Under the pieces are notes generated by a model, which saw only the letters and a list, made by a program, of their open reading frames with translations, was not told the origin of the DNA and searched no databases. 64,000 nucleotides of DNA from Ceratopteris richardii (lineage: Eukaryota > Streptophyta > Polypodiopsida > Polypodiales > Pteridaceae), in the NCBI GenBank assembly GCA_020310875.1, contig CM035438.1:102318063-102382062 (forward strand), read 5' to 3'. A program made the position numbers and the translations under genes. Every line of letters begins with the position of its first letter. Within the stretch, counting starts at the first letter, position 1. Shown here piece by piece: positions 23,243 through 35,582 of the stretch.

Positions 23243-26130
23243 TGTGCTCAAGGATGAACATGTGATGCTAAGAAAGTTAGGAGATAGATGTTTGAAGGTA
23301 AGTAGTGAGAGTTTTTTACAAGTTTCTTACTTGTTTTAGCACATATTTCACCTCATAATCACTTTCCCTACCCTCACTTTCCATAGCCATGCATCATCAT
23401 CATCGTTTAAAATTCAGAAATCTTCCATATTTCCTTTCATCCACCTCATCTTGCATATTTACCTTTGACAGGGAGAGCATGAGAGAGTGAGAAAGTGAGA
23501 GAATTCACTTACATGTTTTCTCAAGTTGTTGTGTGAGATTCCACACCACAATTGAGATTCACAGCCAGTGCAGGTGAAAAAATCTCTGAATTTTTTCATC
23601 TTCATCTTCATCAATTCAAATAGTCATGATAGTCCGTCAAGGTATAGATCAGCAGTGCACATCTATAGCACTAGAAAGGGCTCCTCAACACTTCCTAAGA
23701 ATTGTAAATATATTTTCCAAAATCCAAACAGCCCAAGCCATCATGAAAACCCAGACCATTGTGATAGTTGAGGCCATCGTGGCAGCCTAGACCAACACGG
23801 TAGCCCAAGCCATGACGACAACCCACACCACCACAACAAAGCAAGCCATTGTTCATCCCAGTCCATCATGATAGCCCAAGCCATTGCGATAGCCCAAACC
23901 ATCATGACAGTCCAAGCCATCAGAATAGCCAGGACCATCACGACATCCCAAGCCATCTCGATATCAGAGACCACTATGATAGCCCAAGCCATCATGATAG
24001 CCCAAGCCATTGTGACAACCCAAGCCATCACAACATCCTAACAACTCATGATAGCCGAAGCCATTAGGAGAGCCCAAGCGAGTGTATAGCCCAGACCATC
24101 ACGACAGCCCAAGCCATCATGATACGCCAGACAATCACGACATCCCAAGCCATCATCACAACCCAAACCATCCTGATAGGGTGGGACCATTGTGAGAGTT
24201 CCCCCTATTAAAAAAAATTAGGGTTTCTAAAATTTTGATCAAATCTCTATAAATTTTTGAAATATTTTGATTGATTGTAGGACTTTTAAAGCATGCAAAT
24301 GTGAGCACCCCAAGAAATTGAGGCAAGAAGTAGTGCTTGGAAGGTTTTTAGAGCAATATGGAGCATGCCAAGGGTGTACAAAGAATTAAACAGGAGGTTG
24401 GAAATTCACTACACCTTCCTCAATTCAAGCTTAGGCTAAGACATAGTTTGAGTACTTAAGCTCAGGGTGGCGATAAGAACTTAAGTTGAAGAGCTTTAAC
24501 GAACTCAAGTAGAAGACAATAGTTTATTATAACTGCAATAACAATAAGGGAAATAACCAAAATTGACACCACTAGAATCAATCAAATCATGGAAAGTTAT
24601 TCGTAAAGGGCATATTTGAGACAAGTCAAACACTAAAGTGTAGTAAAAATAACAAGTAATTGGTACCTAAAGGAACCTTGCAACATGTGTGTACATTGGG
24701 ATAGCAAAGAGAAGCAAAATTCATGAACCTTACATCAAAAAGACATATAGGCAAATCAGATCGATAGAGCATCAGATCATCTTAGGCCAGTTTTAATCAC
24801 ACTGTGAGATCATGGGCTCAACCGTTGAGTGACTATCCCTTCATAGCAAGCTTAGACACTAGTGAATCAGAGATGCCATTTATTCAAGAGAAACCCATAG
24901 GTGAGATAAGACATGCCTTTTTACAAACACCATAGCAGCCCTATAAAACCCAACTAATGTACATAAAAAACAACCAACTAGGTGCTCTCATTCATGAAGA
25001 TGAATATGAAGGTTAGTAGTTCAACTTAGGAATCCAAAGCAACCCTTTGGGATTGAGCACCCTATGGTCAAATTTGAAAATGGGCCATATATAGATAAGT
25101 AGGGAACCATGTATGTGGTGACAATCTTACCTGATAGGATAGATGTATTTGGATCCATTGTACCTAAGTCAGACATAGGATACTTAGATCATGAGAGAAA
25201 AGAATGAGAACCTAGAACTCCTTGAGGTAAATCAGTATTATCAAGGATTATCACACCTAAATAGGTACCTCAAGATATCACAAGCATAGAACTCTCTGTT
25301 AACAAAGAAACTAATGAAGCCTTTTCGAGATTCAGACCTGACAAACCTAGAAGCATAACTGGAGTTATTATATATGAATTCAGCAATCTAGAGATCTGAG
25401 GAAAGATCATATATTTAGATAACACTTCAAAACTGATGTATATAGTCATCAAGCATAGCAAACAAGCCTAAACATGGAAGGGTGAACCAATATTCCTTCA
25501 TATAAGTCCACTTATCCTCATAGTCAGACATGAGCAAGATCTTTGCATGTCTTAGGAACTCAGAAGGAGAAATCCAAAGAATGATTGGAGGTGAGCCTTG
25601 TACGTGTCAGGAAGAAAAAGGCAAGGACTAGATCCTGAGGGAGGAGAATAGGAAAGACCTAGAGGACATAGGCCCGAAAGAGGCATGGATGATTATTCCC
25701 TGCCTAGACCAAGAGAGCACCCTAGAATTTTGAGAAGCACATAACTAGTAAAATCCATGAAGAACTGATTCGATGGTACCAATGATCCCTATGACCATGT
25801 AGTGGAATTCAAGCACGCATTGAGAGTTGAGCAATTTGAGGATCTATTCACTCAATACAATGCTTTTGGATTGACCCTAAAAATACAGCCTAACGTGGTT
25901 CCTAACTCTACATCAAGGAAACGTTAGGGATATTCATCAATTGCTAGAAGCCTTCATTATGGAGTTTTTTAAGAGTGGAACCAAACACAATACTTCATCC
26001 TTAATCCAGAGTTTTAAACACACACCATAGGAAATAGTGAGGTTAGTAGGATGTAGGTTTAACACAACCTATCATTTAGGCCCCAAGATCCCATTACTAA
26101 AGTTATTGTCACATTTTAAGATTATAAATG
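23243..26130 (+). pseudogene. gag: GypsyB leader and decayed Gag
   Basis: The leader parallels GypsyA: a phrase on AGCTTAGGCTAAG near 24425 matches 42195, and 24740-24840 matches 42490-42610 (ATCAGATCATCT..GGCC). Near 25765-26100 a Gag domain is legible through stops: NDPYDHVVEFKHALRVEQFED, followed by a THTIG-like block. Reading ends abruptly near 26120 where copia sequence takes over. No protease or polymerase follows, so the 3' part of the element is lost. Confidence 0.7.
23725..24200. repeat. Degenerate 18-bp minisatellite
   Basis: About 25 units close to GATAGCCCAAGCCATCAT are arrayed head to tail, with scattered 17-bp units. Spacers are absent, so this is not CRISPR-like. It lies in the GypsyB leader; the corresponding GypsyA leader lacks it. 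Reverse-strand reading gives a Met-Ala-Trp-rich frame and forward reading a His-Asp-Ser-Pro-rich frame; neither is likely to be a protein. Confidence 0.9.
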
Positions 26131-29100
26131 CAAGCTAGCATTGTGTGGTCGATAAGTTTCTAGTGAGAACATGGCCATTCTCCTTCTCAATGAGATCCCT
26201 AGATCCTACGAAACATTTGTGACAAACCTTAACAATCGTGTCCAAGTATTAACTTGGGAATAAGTTCACCAACTTTTTCTCCTTCAAAAATCTCGAACAA
26301 AGTCATCATCCTCACAAGAAACCATAATGAAGGACAAGGGACCCTTTAACAAGGCAAAACATACTAGTCACAACTCTAGCTCCACATCTAAACAAGGTTC
26401 CAACAATTCATCAAGCAAGTTTAGTTGCAATTACTATGGAAAATGGAGGCGCCTTGAGAAATTTTGCTACAAAAATAAAAATAGCTCCAAGCTCTAGGAA
26501 CCAACTTAAGTCTACTCAGCATAGGTCTCACTGCTCCAGTGAAGACCTCTTCATCTCCATAGAAGGCAACACCTAATTACCACAAGTTCATCTTAAGAGT
26601 GGATCTTTGATAGTGGTTCCATATCCCATATGTGCAAGGATCACGAATCCTTCCAAGATATTGAAGACCATAATAGTGAAGTTTACTAAGGAACAACAAA
26701 AGTCTCCCCATCAAAGGAAAATGAAAAGTTCAAATCACCAATCATCCTATGAGTGTAAAGCCTTATCTAACCTACTATTTTTCCCAAACTTGGGCATGAA
26801 CCTACTATCAATTAAGGCCATCACCAAACATCACAAGCAAGTACTATTTGATAACACTTCTATTAAGGTGATTGACCCTACAACTAAAGACATCATCACA
26901 CAAGGAGTGGAAGAAAAAGAGTTATACAAGGTATCTTGCTTTCTATCTAAAGAATCCCTTTCTAGCCTCTGGCATAAAAGGTATGGGTGCACCTCATACA
27001 TCATGAACATTTCCACATCACATATGGTTAAGGGATTTCCCAAGAGCAGGCAAGACACGATATCTTCCAAGCTTGCACCCAAGGCAAGAAACATAGGGCT
27101 ACCATTTCTAAGGAGGCTCCAACCAAGCATGGGGTCATCTAGCCCTAGTCCACATTGATCTTTGTGGACCTATGAATACCCCTTCACTTAGTAGATCCAT
27201 CTACTTTTTCTTCTAGTAGCTGACCACTCAAGGTACATTTGGGTATATTTTTTAAAGTCCAAGGCAGATATCTTTTCAAAGTTTTGAAAATGGATATCTC
27301 AAGTTGAGAATGAAGCATCCACATCGATCAAGACTATTAGATCAGATGGAGGTGGTGAGTTTATCAATCACAACTTTGATGATTTCTTAAAGCAAAAGGG
27401 CATCAAGAGAAAATCACTCAACCTCACACTCCATCCAAAAATGGAGTTGTTGAGTGAAAGATTCAAAGTGTAATGGAAATGGCACGGACCATGCTTCACA
27501 ACATAGAACTACCATTCAAGTTTTGGGTAGAAGCAGTGCACACTATAGTGCAAATAATCAATAAAGACTTCAAAAGTGCATTAAATAGCAAGAGTCCATT
27601 TTAAGCCTACTATGGAAGAAATCCCAATGTCAAGTACTTTAAAGTATTTGGAAGTGAAGCTTTTGTACATGTGCCAAAGGAAGATCGAAGCAAGTTACAA
27701 TCCAAGTCAAAGAAACATATCTTCATTGTCTATAGTGAACAACCTAAAGTTTATAGATTGTATGACCTTGAGAACCACTCCATCACAATATCAAAGATGT
27801 AATACTTAATGAGGTTTCAACATACTCAACTAAAGATCCAAGTGCAAGTTTGAGTCCACCCATCTACACCTTAGAGGGGGACACAATCTTTTCTAAGAAC
27901 AACCCAGAGGCAAGTACTTCTCAACAACCAAGAAGATCTCAAAGGCTCATTGAAAAGCAGCAACAAGAACAAAGTCTCTATGTAAATTATGCACTTATGC
28001 ATCAAATTCAATAGATTCTAGAGCCTTCTAATTACAAAGAAGCTCAAGCAAAACTTGAGTGGGAAGAAGCTATGCAAATGGAGATGGATGCAATTGAGAA
28101 GAACAATACTTGGAAACTTGTTCCAAAGCCTTCAAATCATTAATTCATTGGAATTAAGTGGCTATACAAAGTCAATTACAAATGAGATGGTACATTGACA
28201 AGTACAAAGCAAGGCTTCTAGCTAAGGGATATAAGCAAAAGCATGACATTGATTATGAAGAAAGCTTTTCCCCTATTGCAAGGTTCATAACTATAAGAAT
28301 CATTCTTGCACTAAGTGCACACTTCAAATGGCCCATTTACAAACTCGACATCAAAATTGCTTTCCTCAATGGAAATCTTCAAGAAGAAGTGTATGTTGAA
28401 GAACTTGATGGTTTCAAGATCACAGGAAAGGAAGATCAAGTATACAAGCTTCACAAAGCACTTTATGGACTCAAGCAAGCTCCAAATGCATGGTACAAAA
28501 GGATCCATAAGTTCTTCAAAGCTAAAGGATTTCAAAGGGGCAATGCTGATGCTAACTTATACATCTATTAGAAAGAGTATTTAGTTGTAATAATCATCCT
28601 CTATGTAGATGAATTAATCTTGATAGGTTCAGATGAAGAACACATCCAATTTATCATCACATAGCTTCATCTTGAGTTATCTATGCAAAATCTTGGTCTA
28701 CTTCACCACTTCTTAGGTATGGAATTTTAGCAAACAAAAGAAGGCATACTCCTATCATGAAAAGTGCTACTCTAATCTTCTTTCCAAATATAACATGGAC
28801 CAATTTCGCTCAGTATCTACACTGCTTGATCCCAACATCAAGTTCACATTGGAGGATTTATCATCACTTGTATATGTGCATACTTATCAAAAACTTGTTG
28901 GCTCATTACTTTACCTTGCCAACACTCATCCAAATATTGCTTATGCAATTAGGATACTCAGTCAATTTACACATTTGCCTCTTCAGACACATTGGGATGC
29001 TGCTCAGAGAAAACTTTGATATCTTGCCCTCACCAGATATCAGGGTCTTTGATATAGAGGGGCCATTGAATTCACTAGATATTCATATTCATATTAGGAT

Positions 29101-29557
29101 GGTGATCATGATTCTCAAAGGTCTAATTCTAGGTACATATTCTTGCTTGGCTTAGGACCTATCTCTTGGGCAAGTAAGAAGCAGCCTATAAGTGCTTTGC
29201 CATCCACCAAGGCCAAGTACTGAGCATCTAGCTTTGCAGCATGTGAGGCCATCTAGCTTTGATGATTATTATTTGGCATTTGTGTTTTGCAGGTTTCTCT
29301 GCCATGCATCCGCATGGATAGCTAGACAGCCTTGGCCATCAACAAAAATCTAGTGTTCCATGATCAGACAAAGCACATTGATATCCAATACCATTTCATC
29401 CATGATAAGCTCATATCTTAAGAGATTACTTTGGATTAGTGTACCTCTCAAGAGAACCTAGTAGACATGTTCATGAAGGATCTACCTCCAATTTAGCTCC
29501 AGTGCTTGGTGGACCTCTACAACATTCATCCTCTCCAAAATGGAATTGCAAAGGGGG
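26130..29557 (+). pseudogene. pol: Copia4: 5'-truncated copia polyprotein
   Basis: Gag ends with a decayed knuckle CNYYGKWRRLEKFC near 26425-26470. Protease WIFDSGSISHMC is near 26600-26640. Integrase shows HIDLCGPM near 27155 and DGGGEF near 27350. Reverse transcriptase (28158-28571) has [19 protein letters not shown] and [14 protein letters not shown]; the catalytic box near 28600 reads YVDE, so the second Asp is Glu. RNase H ends with DQTKHIDIQYHFI near 29370. Stops and shifts are frequent. The 5' LTR and first part of Gag are missing. Confidence 0.9.
29549..29557 (+). other. Copia4 polypurine tract
   Basis: GCAAAGGGGG sits directly before TGTTGATGAC. Confidence 0.8.
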
Positions 29558-29949
29558 TGTTGATGACATGATTGCTCCTACATCATTTCCATTTTGTATC
29601 TGCATGAGTGCATCTCCATTTTGTATCTAGGAGGCACTCCATTCCCTGTCATTTCCATTTTATATTGTATCTATTTTGTATTTGGGTACCTTGCCATTTG
29701 CTTCTACTACTATATTCATTCTCCTTCAAGGGGAATTGTACGACATGATGAAATTTGGAGAGCCCCTGCCAAATCTATATAAGGAGGGCCTTTCCCCCAT
29801 TTGTACTTGGTCAAAAACTTAAGGAGCCTATTTCATGTTCTTGGTAAGCTCATCTTATCCATGTGAGCACTCATCTTTGAGTCTCACATTCTTTCATTTT
29901 GTGAGTACACTCTTCTTTTCATTTTGCTTCTATGTGTGTACTTTCTACA
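29558..29949 (+). repeat. Copia4 3' LTR
   Basis: It starts TGTTGATGACATGATTGC and ends CTTTCTACA. Its right half matches 31611-31811 and its left half matches the reverse strand of 32668-32836, which together fix both ends. It contains no reading frame. Confidence 0.85.
29776..29782 (+). promoter_or_regulatory. TATA box in Copia4 LTR
   Basis: TATATAAGGAGGGCC lies mid-LTR, a good TATA match in the expected U3 position. The related LTR piece at 31611 has TATGTAAG instead. Confidence 0.55.
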
Positions 29950-30400
29950 TGATTTAGATGCCAATCGTTCTAACCTCTCTAGTAGACCATAGAAGTGAAA
30001 CTCTAGTTTAACTAGGTTACTTGGTTAACATACTGGGTTGCTTCGAACATATCTTGAGGTAGCTAAATCATTTTCATACAAATCTTGCTTCTTTCCATTT
30101 ATAGGTCTGCTATTGGATAACTCTTGTCTAGCTCCACGGGATTGGGTCCTTCTCTTAATCTAGATTGATAGGATTTGAACATCATTTCCAAGTCCTCTAG
30201 GATTTGTTCTACTAATACTGACCATGGCTTTCTCAATGAGGGAATTTCTAGTGATTCATGTGAAGTTAATTCTAGGATTTTTGCATTGGTTTCTTGAAAA
30301 ATCCCATCAACTTCTGCTAATTTCCTATTCCACTTTCTCTTGTATCTCTCTCATGAATTTTCAAGGATTTGGTTTTCTTTCTACTTGAATCTCCAATTTC
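29950..30400. other. Unassigned AT-rich DNA
   Basis: Nothing recognisable is seen between the Copia4 LTR and the decayed gypsy Gag. No target duplication could be paired because the Copia4 5' end is missing. Confidence 0.35.
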
Positions 30401-31610
30401 ACTATGTTTTGAGGGTTTTTCTTGGTCCACTTGTTGGGTTTGTTGTAAAGTTATGGTCACTACCTAGATTGGTATGAAGGTTGGTAATTATACATTTGAT
30501 GTGTGCACTATTCCTATTACATTGAGTGGAGTTATCTTAGAGGCATTGGTAGGGTTTTTGGGAAACTCTCGTATGACATGATCCTTGCCATATTCTGTGC
30601 AATATCCTTGAATGGTGAAGTAGTAAGGCTATCCTGCTGATGGAGGATGAGGAGATTCCATTGGAAAGTGATCTTCTTGGCATCTGAAACAAGTCCTCTA
30701 GGGGCTTCTGGTCTCATTTATCTTATTTGATGTCTCTAGTTAGGGTATGAGTACATCACATTTGCATATTCACACTCCCAATTAGATTCCTTATGGGTGC
30801 TTTGTATGGGTAGGCTTCAGAGTGTTCTGGGCATTTTGTGTAGTATTCTAGAAGACTATCTCCATTTGTAGAATTAAAACTTTGAGCATTAGGGCCATTT
30901 TCTAATATCAATGGAGACGTTGGCACTAATGCCCTATTGAGGTTATCATCCACTAATGCATATTTCCTTAAGATTACTTTGGTAGGTGGTGATGACTTGT
31001 CCTAACACCGAGAGGTGTTTTGGTTGTGCCTGATAGTGTGATTGATAGTTCTATGGTGGCCTATAATAAGGTTCTAGTTGGTATGGGCCTTAATATCTAC
31101 ATGACTATGGATAAGGCTACTGGTAGTTTTGCCTAACTGCCTGCTTGTTATATGGACAATCTTGAGTTTTGTGGTTCATATAGTTTCTTTAAATTGAGCA
31201 ATATTGGGCATTCAAGTTCCCTAAGTTTAACCATCAAAGGACACACATTGGCAATGTGATCTCCTCCACAAGTACAGCAATGTTTTGAAGAAACCATTGT
31301 AGGGGTTTTCTTACTTGACACACCTAACTTTTGAGCCACATGTTCTTCCAACTCTTTTGTAGAGGTAGAGGGTTTGGATGTGAGATTGGTTGAGCAATGT
31401 GAATCCTTGTAGATTTTAGAGAGCTCCAACTCATCACCCAAATTATCCTCTATATCTATACATATTCTCACACATTGCTCTATGGTTTGGGGCTCCCTAA
31501 GGTGGACATATGATCATATTTTTGCACTCAAAAAGCCATCTAGAAACAAGAGAATTTGTTTATCTTGAGTAGGTAGCTCGAGGATAGGGAATCTCTCTAT
31601 GTATTGTCTC
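30400..31610 (-). pseudogene. gag: Decayed gypsy-type Gag, reverse strand
   Basis: On the reverse strand 31480-31600 reads FLDGFLSAKI and SYVHLREPQTIEQCVRICID, typical of the C-terminal half of a gypsy Gag. The frame at 31148-31471 then has a knuckle C-x2-C-x3-H-x4-C (CTCGGDHIANVC). Frames at 30756-30953 and 30532-30717 may continue it but I cannot name their domains. It lies on the strand opposite to its copia neighbours and has no LTR visible beside it. Confidence 0.6.
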
Positions 31611-31811
31611 CCAAATTTATGTAAGTAGGGCCTCTCCCCTCATTTGTACTTGGTTAGAAGCTTGAGGAGCCTATTCCATGATCTTGGAAAGCTCACTCTA
31701 ATCCATGTGAGTTTTCACATTTCATGGTCTACTCACTTTTGAGTCTCACACTCTTTCATTTTGTGAGCACACTCTTCTTTTCATTTTTTGTCCATGCATG
31801 TACTCTCTACA
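31611..31811 (+). repeat. Truncated 5' LTR of a Copia4-family element (Copia6)
   Basis: It matches the right half of the Copia4 LTR (29762-29949) and ends TCTCTACA. A primer-binding site follows at once, so this is a 5' LTR, cut on the left where gypsy Gag begins. Confidence 0.8.
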
Positions 31812-31823
31812 TGGTATCAAACC
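31812..31823 (+). other. Copia6 primer-binding site, tRNA-iMet type
   Basis: TGGTATCAAACC directly follows the LTR; the consensus is TGGTATCAGAGC. Confidence 0.8.
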
Positions 31824-32667
31824 TCTAAATGGAGGTCTTGGTGGTGCTTTTGGTGGTTTTTTTGGTGGTGGTGGTGCTTGAATGTTGATGGTTTTGCTTT
31901 ATCCTCATTGAGAGAATCTTTTGCCATCAGTTTTATGCTCTTTGGGTCTCATTTTTCCCATTTTCCCACCCTCCCACTCTTATTCTTCATCATTTTGTAC
32001 ACCCATTACCCTGTTTTCCCTCCCACCCACCCCCCTTCTTGTCATCCTTGAGATAACATTTTGTTGGTTGTGTGTGTGTGAGAGAGAGAGAGAGATGCCT
32101 ACCCTATGATCGACCCCTTTGTAGAACCATTCAAATCGAGCTTGGTTGTGACATCATTGATGATGTCCCCTCTTGATAAGTACATCGGATGAAGTTAAAT
32201 TTGCAAATGGACATCATATGTGATGTCAGCATGAAGGGCATTGTATCTACGTTTTGCCAATAAAAGCTGTTTAATCTGCCTTGGAGATGTTCAATGAACT
32301 TTACTTTTATTGCTTTTAATAGCATAATCAAAGAACACATTTGAGCATGGAACGTTTCTTAGCATGTTCTACTATGTCACTAGCTCAACGTATTCACATT
32401 AATCAATGCTTCATGAAGTATACTTGAAGTGGATCTTTGCCTCATCAAATTTGGGAGATTAATCCTCTATTCCCTGAACCTCTCTATTGGCCTTGCTAAA
32501 TACATTACCTACATGGCTATTATTGAACTCCCTCATTAAAGGGTCACTTTGTAATTTGTCCAAGGGCCTAACATCCGATAAATCTTGGAAGATCCTGCAA
32601 GACTTGTATGAAGATAAAACTCCTTCAAAAATGGACACTTTACATCAAATGTGGGATAATTCACATT
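31824..32667 (+). pseudogene. gag: Copia6 leader and Gag remnant
   Basis: The leader holds GGT-rich and CT-rich stretches and a short GA microsatellite (32080-32094). A decayed frame at 32487-32669 reads DKSWKILQDLYEDKTPSKMDTLHQMWD, a copia Gag segment of the UBN2 type. It stops where an inverted LTR piece begins. Confidence 0.65.
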
Positions 32668-32836
32668 GAAGGAGAATGAACGCACTAGTACAAGCAAATG
32701 GCAAGGCACCCAAATACAAAAGAGATACAATATAAAATGGAAATAACTAGGAATGGAGTGCCTCCTAGATACAAAATGGAGATGCACTCATTAGATGCAA
32801 AATGGAAATAATGTGGGAGCAATTATGTCATCAACA
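32668..32836 (-). repeat. Inverted LTR fragment of the Copia4 family
   Basis: The reverse strand starts TGTTGATGACATAATTGCTCC and matches the first ~170 bp of the Copia4 LTR (29558-29735). It is in the opposite orientation to Copia6 beside it. Confidence 0.85.
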
Positions 32837-33339
32837 AATCATACCATTTAGCACCTAAGGAGGCTCATTCCATGAGGAGCACACCAGGGGAATTCTCACC
32901 GGTGGTATCACAAGTTCCCAATTCTACAAAAGGTGGAATTTCTTCCTCAATCTATAAGTATTCACAAGGATTCCTAAGAGATATTCAAGAGGAAAAATGG
33001 AGGTTAGAGCATCGATCACTACCAAAATATATCAATAGCTTCTATCGTGGAGTCCTTTGTTGGTGAGGCAAGATCTATTGAGGTTTGTTTTTTTGTATGT
33101 TATGGCTTTGTCTAATATGGTTGTAGTTTGAGTGATAGGCCTAGGAGCAACAAATGCAGGTGGTTCTTATCAGATCTAGCTCATTGCTTTATTCATCATT
33201 CAATGTTGTTCCTTAAAGCGAGTTCAAATGCTACTGTAGTAGGATGCAGGGTTTTACCAGAACAAGTTTGTATGGTAGCTGTTTGAGGTTCTTTAGTTGT
33301 AATAATGACCACATTAGCCATGGGATTCTACCATTTATT
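32837..33339. other. Gypsy-related remnant and unassigned DNA
   Basis: Around 32935-33005 the plus strand reads SSIYKYSQGFLRDIQEEKW, close to SSMNRYSPEFLREIQEEKW in the GypsyA Gag region (43140-43200), so a small GypsyA-family piece is present. The rest is unassigned. Confidence 0.55.
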
Positions 33340-34900
33340 TTTTACTTATCATAATCTCGAGCATCCTTACAATGTCTTCGTATGTGACCCAATTCCCCAC
33401 AAAAATGATACCTTGGCAGTAAAGTCTGGTCCATAGGGTTTGGATTCCCCTGGTTCCATTTGGGTGGGTGATAATTTGGCCAAAAACCTTTGGTGGGAGG
33501 ATATCCGATATTATGTAAATGTGGAGGACTGCAACTACTTATCATTGCATGTGGTTCTTGGATTGCTACATTGACATACGGTCTATTCTACATTTTTGCA
33601 TTATAATGGAAATTGTCTATCTAATGGGTGGAACATTCACAAAAAATATTTGATTCAAAGCAGAATTCATAGCTATACCCCTTGAATTTGACACAAAAAC
33701 TTCCAATCTTCTGCAAATCCTCTAATCTTATGTTTCAATTGTAGTGCCATATCTATTATTGCATCTAATGCCATTCCTTTGATACACTAGATAATCATGA
33801 GTTTTCATAATTGAGGGTTCAAACAATTAGTGAACAACTATGTGATATCATCCATTGGCAGGGCCGCATTTCCTATCAATAAGTTTCATAAATATATTCA
33901 AAAAACTGTAGCATACTCATGGACTTCTTAGTTTGGCTTATGTTTTTTATTCTATAGGAAGTCAAAAATTTGGGTTGGACTCTTCTTTAATTGAAATCTC
34001 TATAGGAAAGCATCTCTTACGCTTTCATATTATTGAAAATGATTAAAGTCGAATTCAATCAACCATTTAGTAGCCTCATTGACCAAAGTAGACTAGAACA
34101 TGTGCTTAGTACACATCATTAGCCAAAAAATTTCTTGGAATTTCTAGTACTTCATAATTGATTTCAAAGGCTCGGACATATGTGTCTAGGTCATCTCTTG
34201 GGAGCCCGTTGAATTTGGTGTAGGTCATACCCACCAGACACTCTTGTCGCATGGGTAATGCAACCTTTGTCGTTTCTCTAGAACTAAATTCTTAGATTGT
34301 ATCCACAACTTCTTTGGAATCTGAACTCTTGTAAGATGGTTGTTCCAAAGATTGCAGTCCCTTTTTGATAGGTACCAAATTCCACTACTTAATTGATTCT
34401 AGTTCAGTGGTTGGAACTGCTTTTCTATTACTCTAGAAATTTGGAAAATATCCTCCAATTCGTCCTTCAATTGGTGTTCTCCATTCTTCACTAGTACTCA
34501 CTTGTTCCAAGAGAGTTCCTTCTGTGGTTTTGGAGATTTCTACTTATGGGCCCTTTCGTATTTCTACCAGAATGGCTTGCTTTCCTTGTTTCATAACCTG
34601 ATCAATTAGTGGTTTTGGATCGACAAAACTTTCACCAAAAAAAGAATTTCTACCAAAATTGGTCGATGAAGTCTTCTCCAATGTTGTTTGCAGGCTAGAA
34701 TCAGATGAGAAAGCCTCTCGATCTGGAAATTCCTTGCCTAATTCTCAGTGAAGTTTTACAATTGGTCCTTCTCATCTCCTTACATCTTCAATTCATTAAC
34801 ATGGTGAACCTAATGTATTGTTTACTCAGACTAGTTGCTTGTCACTCTCATACTTAGGGTATTTTTCACAAGATCTTAGAATGGGCTTTTTCACTCTCAT
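33340..34900 (-). pseudogene. gag: Decayed gypsy-type Gag, second copy, reverse strand
   Basis: The reverse strand at about 34260-34130 reads YTKFNGLPRDDLDTYVRAFE, a gypsy Gag pattern. Near 33350-33410 a knuckle reads FCGELGHIRRHCKDARDYDK; the first Cys of CCHC is lost. Many stops lie between. Whether it is the same family as 30400-31610 is not clear. Confidence 0.55.
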
Positions 34901-35299
34901 ACTCTCAGTGGGATCGCGAGTGTTAACCTTAGCTTTTCAAATTTATGAAGGATAAATGTAGAATAGGTTTCTTGGGTGGGATGGCTCATAATAGAATTTG
35001 TCTTTGTATTTTTCCTCTCTGAACTCATTCAACTGCTTTACTTATCCTCTTTCGAGATACATAATCAATATCTTTACCAAGAATAGATTGAATATTGATC
35101 ACGGAATCCTTTATATTCACTCCGCAACACATACATTATACATAAAGTCTTGAAAATACACTGGACAATACTTGTTTACCGAATTAAACTCGCAGAGTCT
35201 TTTTGACACATATTATAGTGCTGATAGTCAATCACATACTACTCGGGCATACAAAAGAGAAACGGGGAACCCACAAAAAGTTAATGAGCGTCATACATA
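34901..35299. other. Unassigned DNA
   Basis: I see no reading frame or repeat that can be named. Confidence 0.35.
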
Positions 35300-35582
35300 G
35301 TTATATTGATGTTGCCAAAAAGTTACATTGTTTCACTCCTTCCTTTTTGATGAGTGATTGTTTTCCAAAATATACAACATAGATATGTATTTTACAAGAA
35401 TGGGTGCCAATGGCCTAAGAATACAATACCTTAAAAAAGTCCAATTGGACCTTCATCCAACAAGCAAATTGAGATTCCCACCATTGGGCAATACATGCTT
35501 GGCTTCTTCTCATAATGGGGGCCTTAGAAAATGTGCATTGGTACATAGAATCATGAGGGTACACATTGCTCATATGTTAACA
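35300..35582 (-). repeat. Copia5 3' LTR, left end uncertain
   Basis: On the reverse strand it starts TGTTAACATATGAGC directly after a GGGGGG-containing purine tract (35583-35590). No second copy is in the window, so the left limit is a guess. Confidence 0.55.

Noticed and set aside
23741-24031. Met-Ala-Trp repeat protein
   Set aside because: It is the reverse reading of the 18-bp minisatellite.
23725-24200. CRISPR-like array
   Set aside because: The 18-bp units are directly adjacent and degenerate, with no unique spacers, and the context is a plant retroelement.
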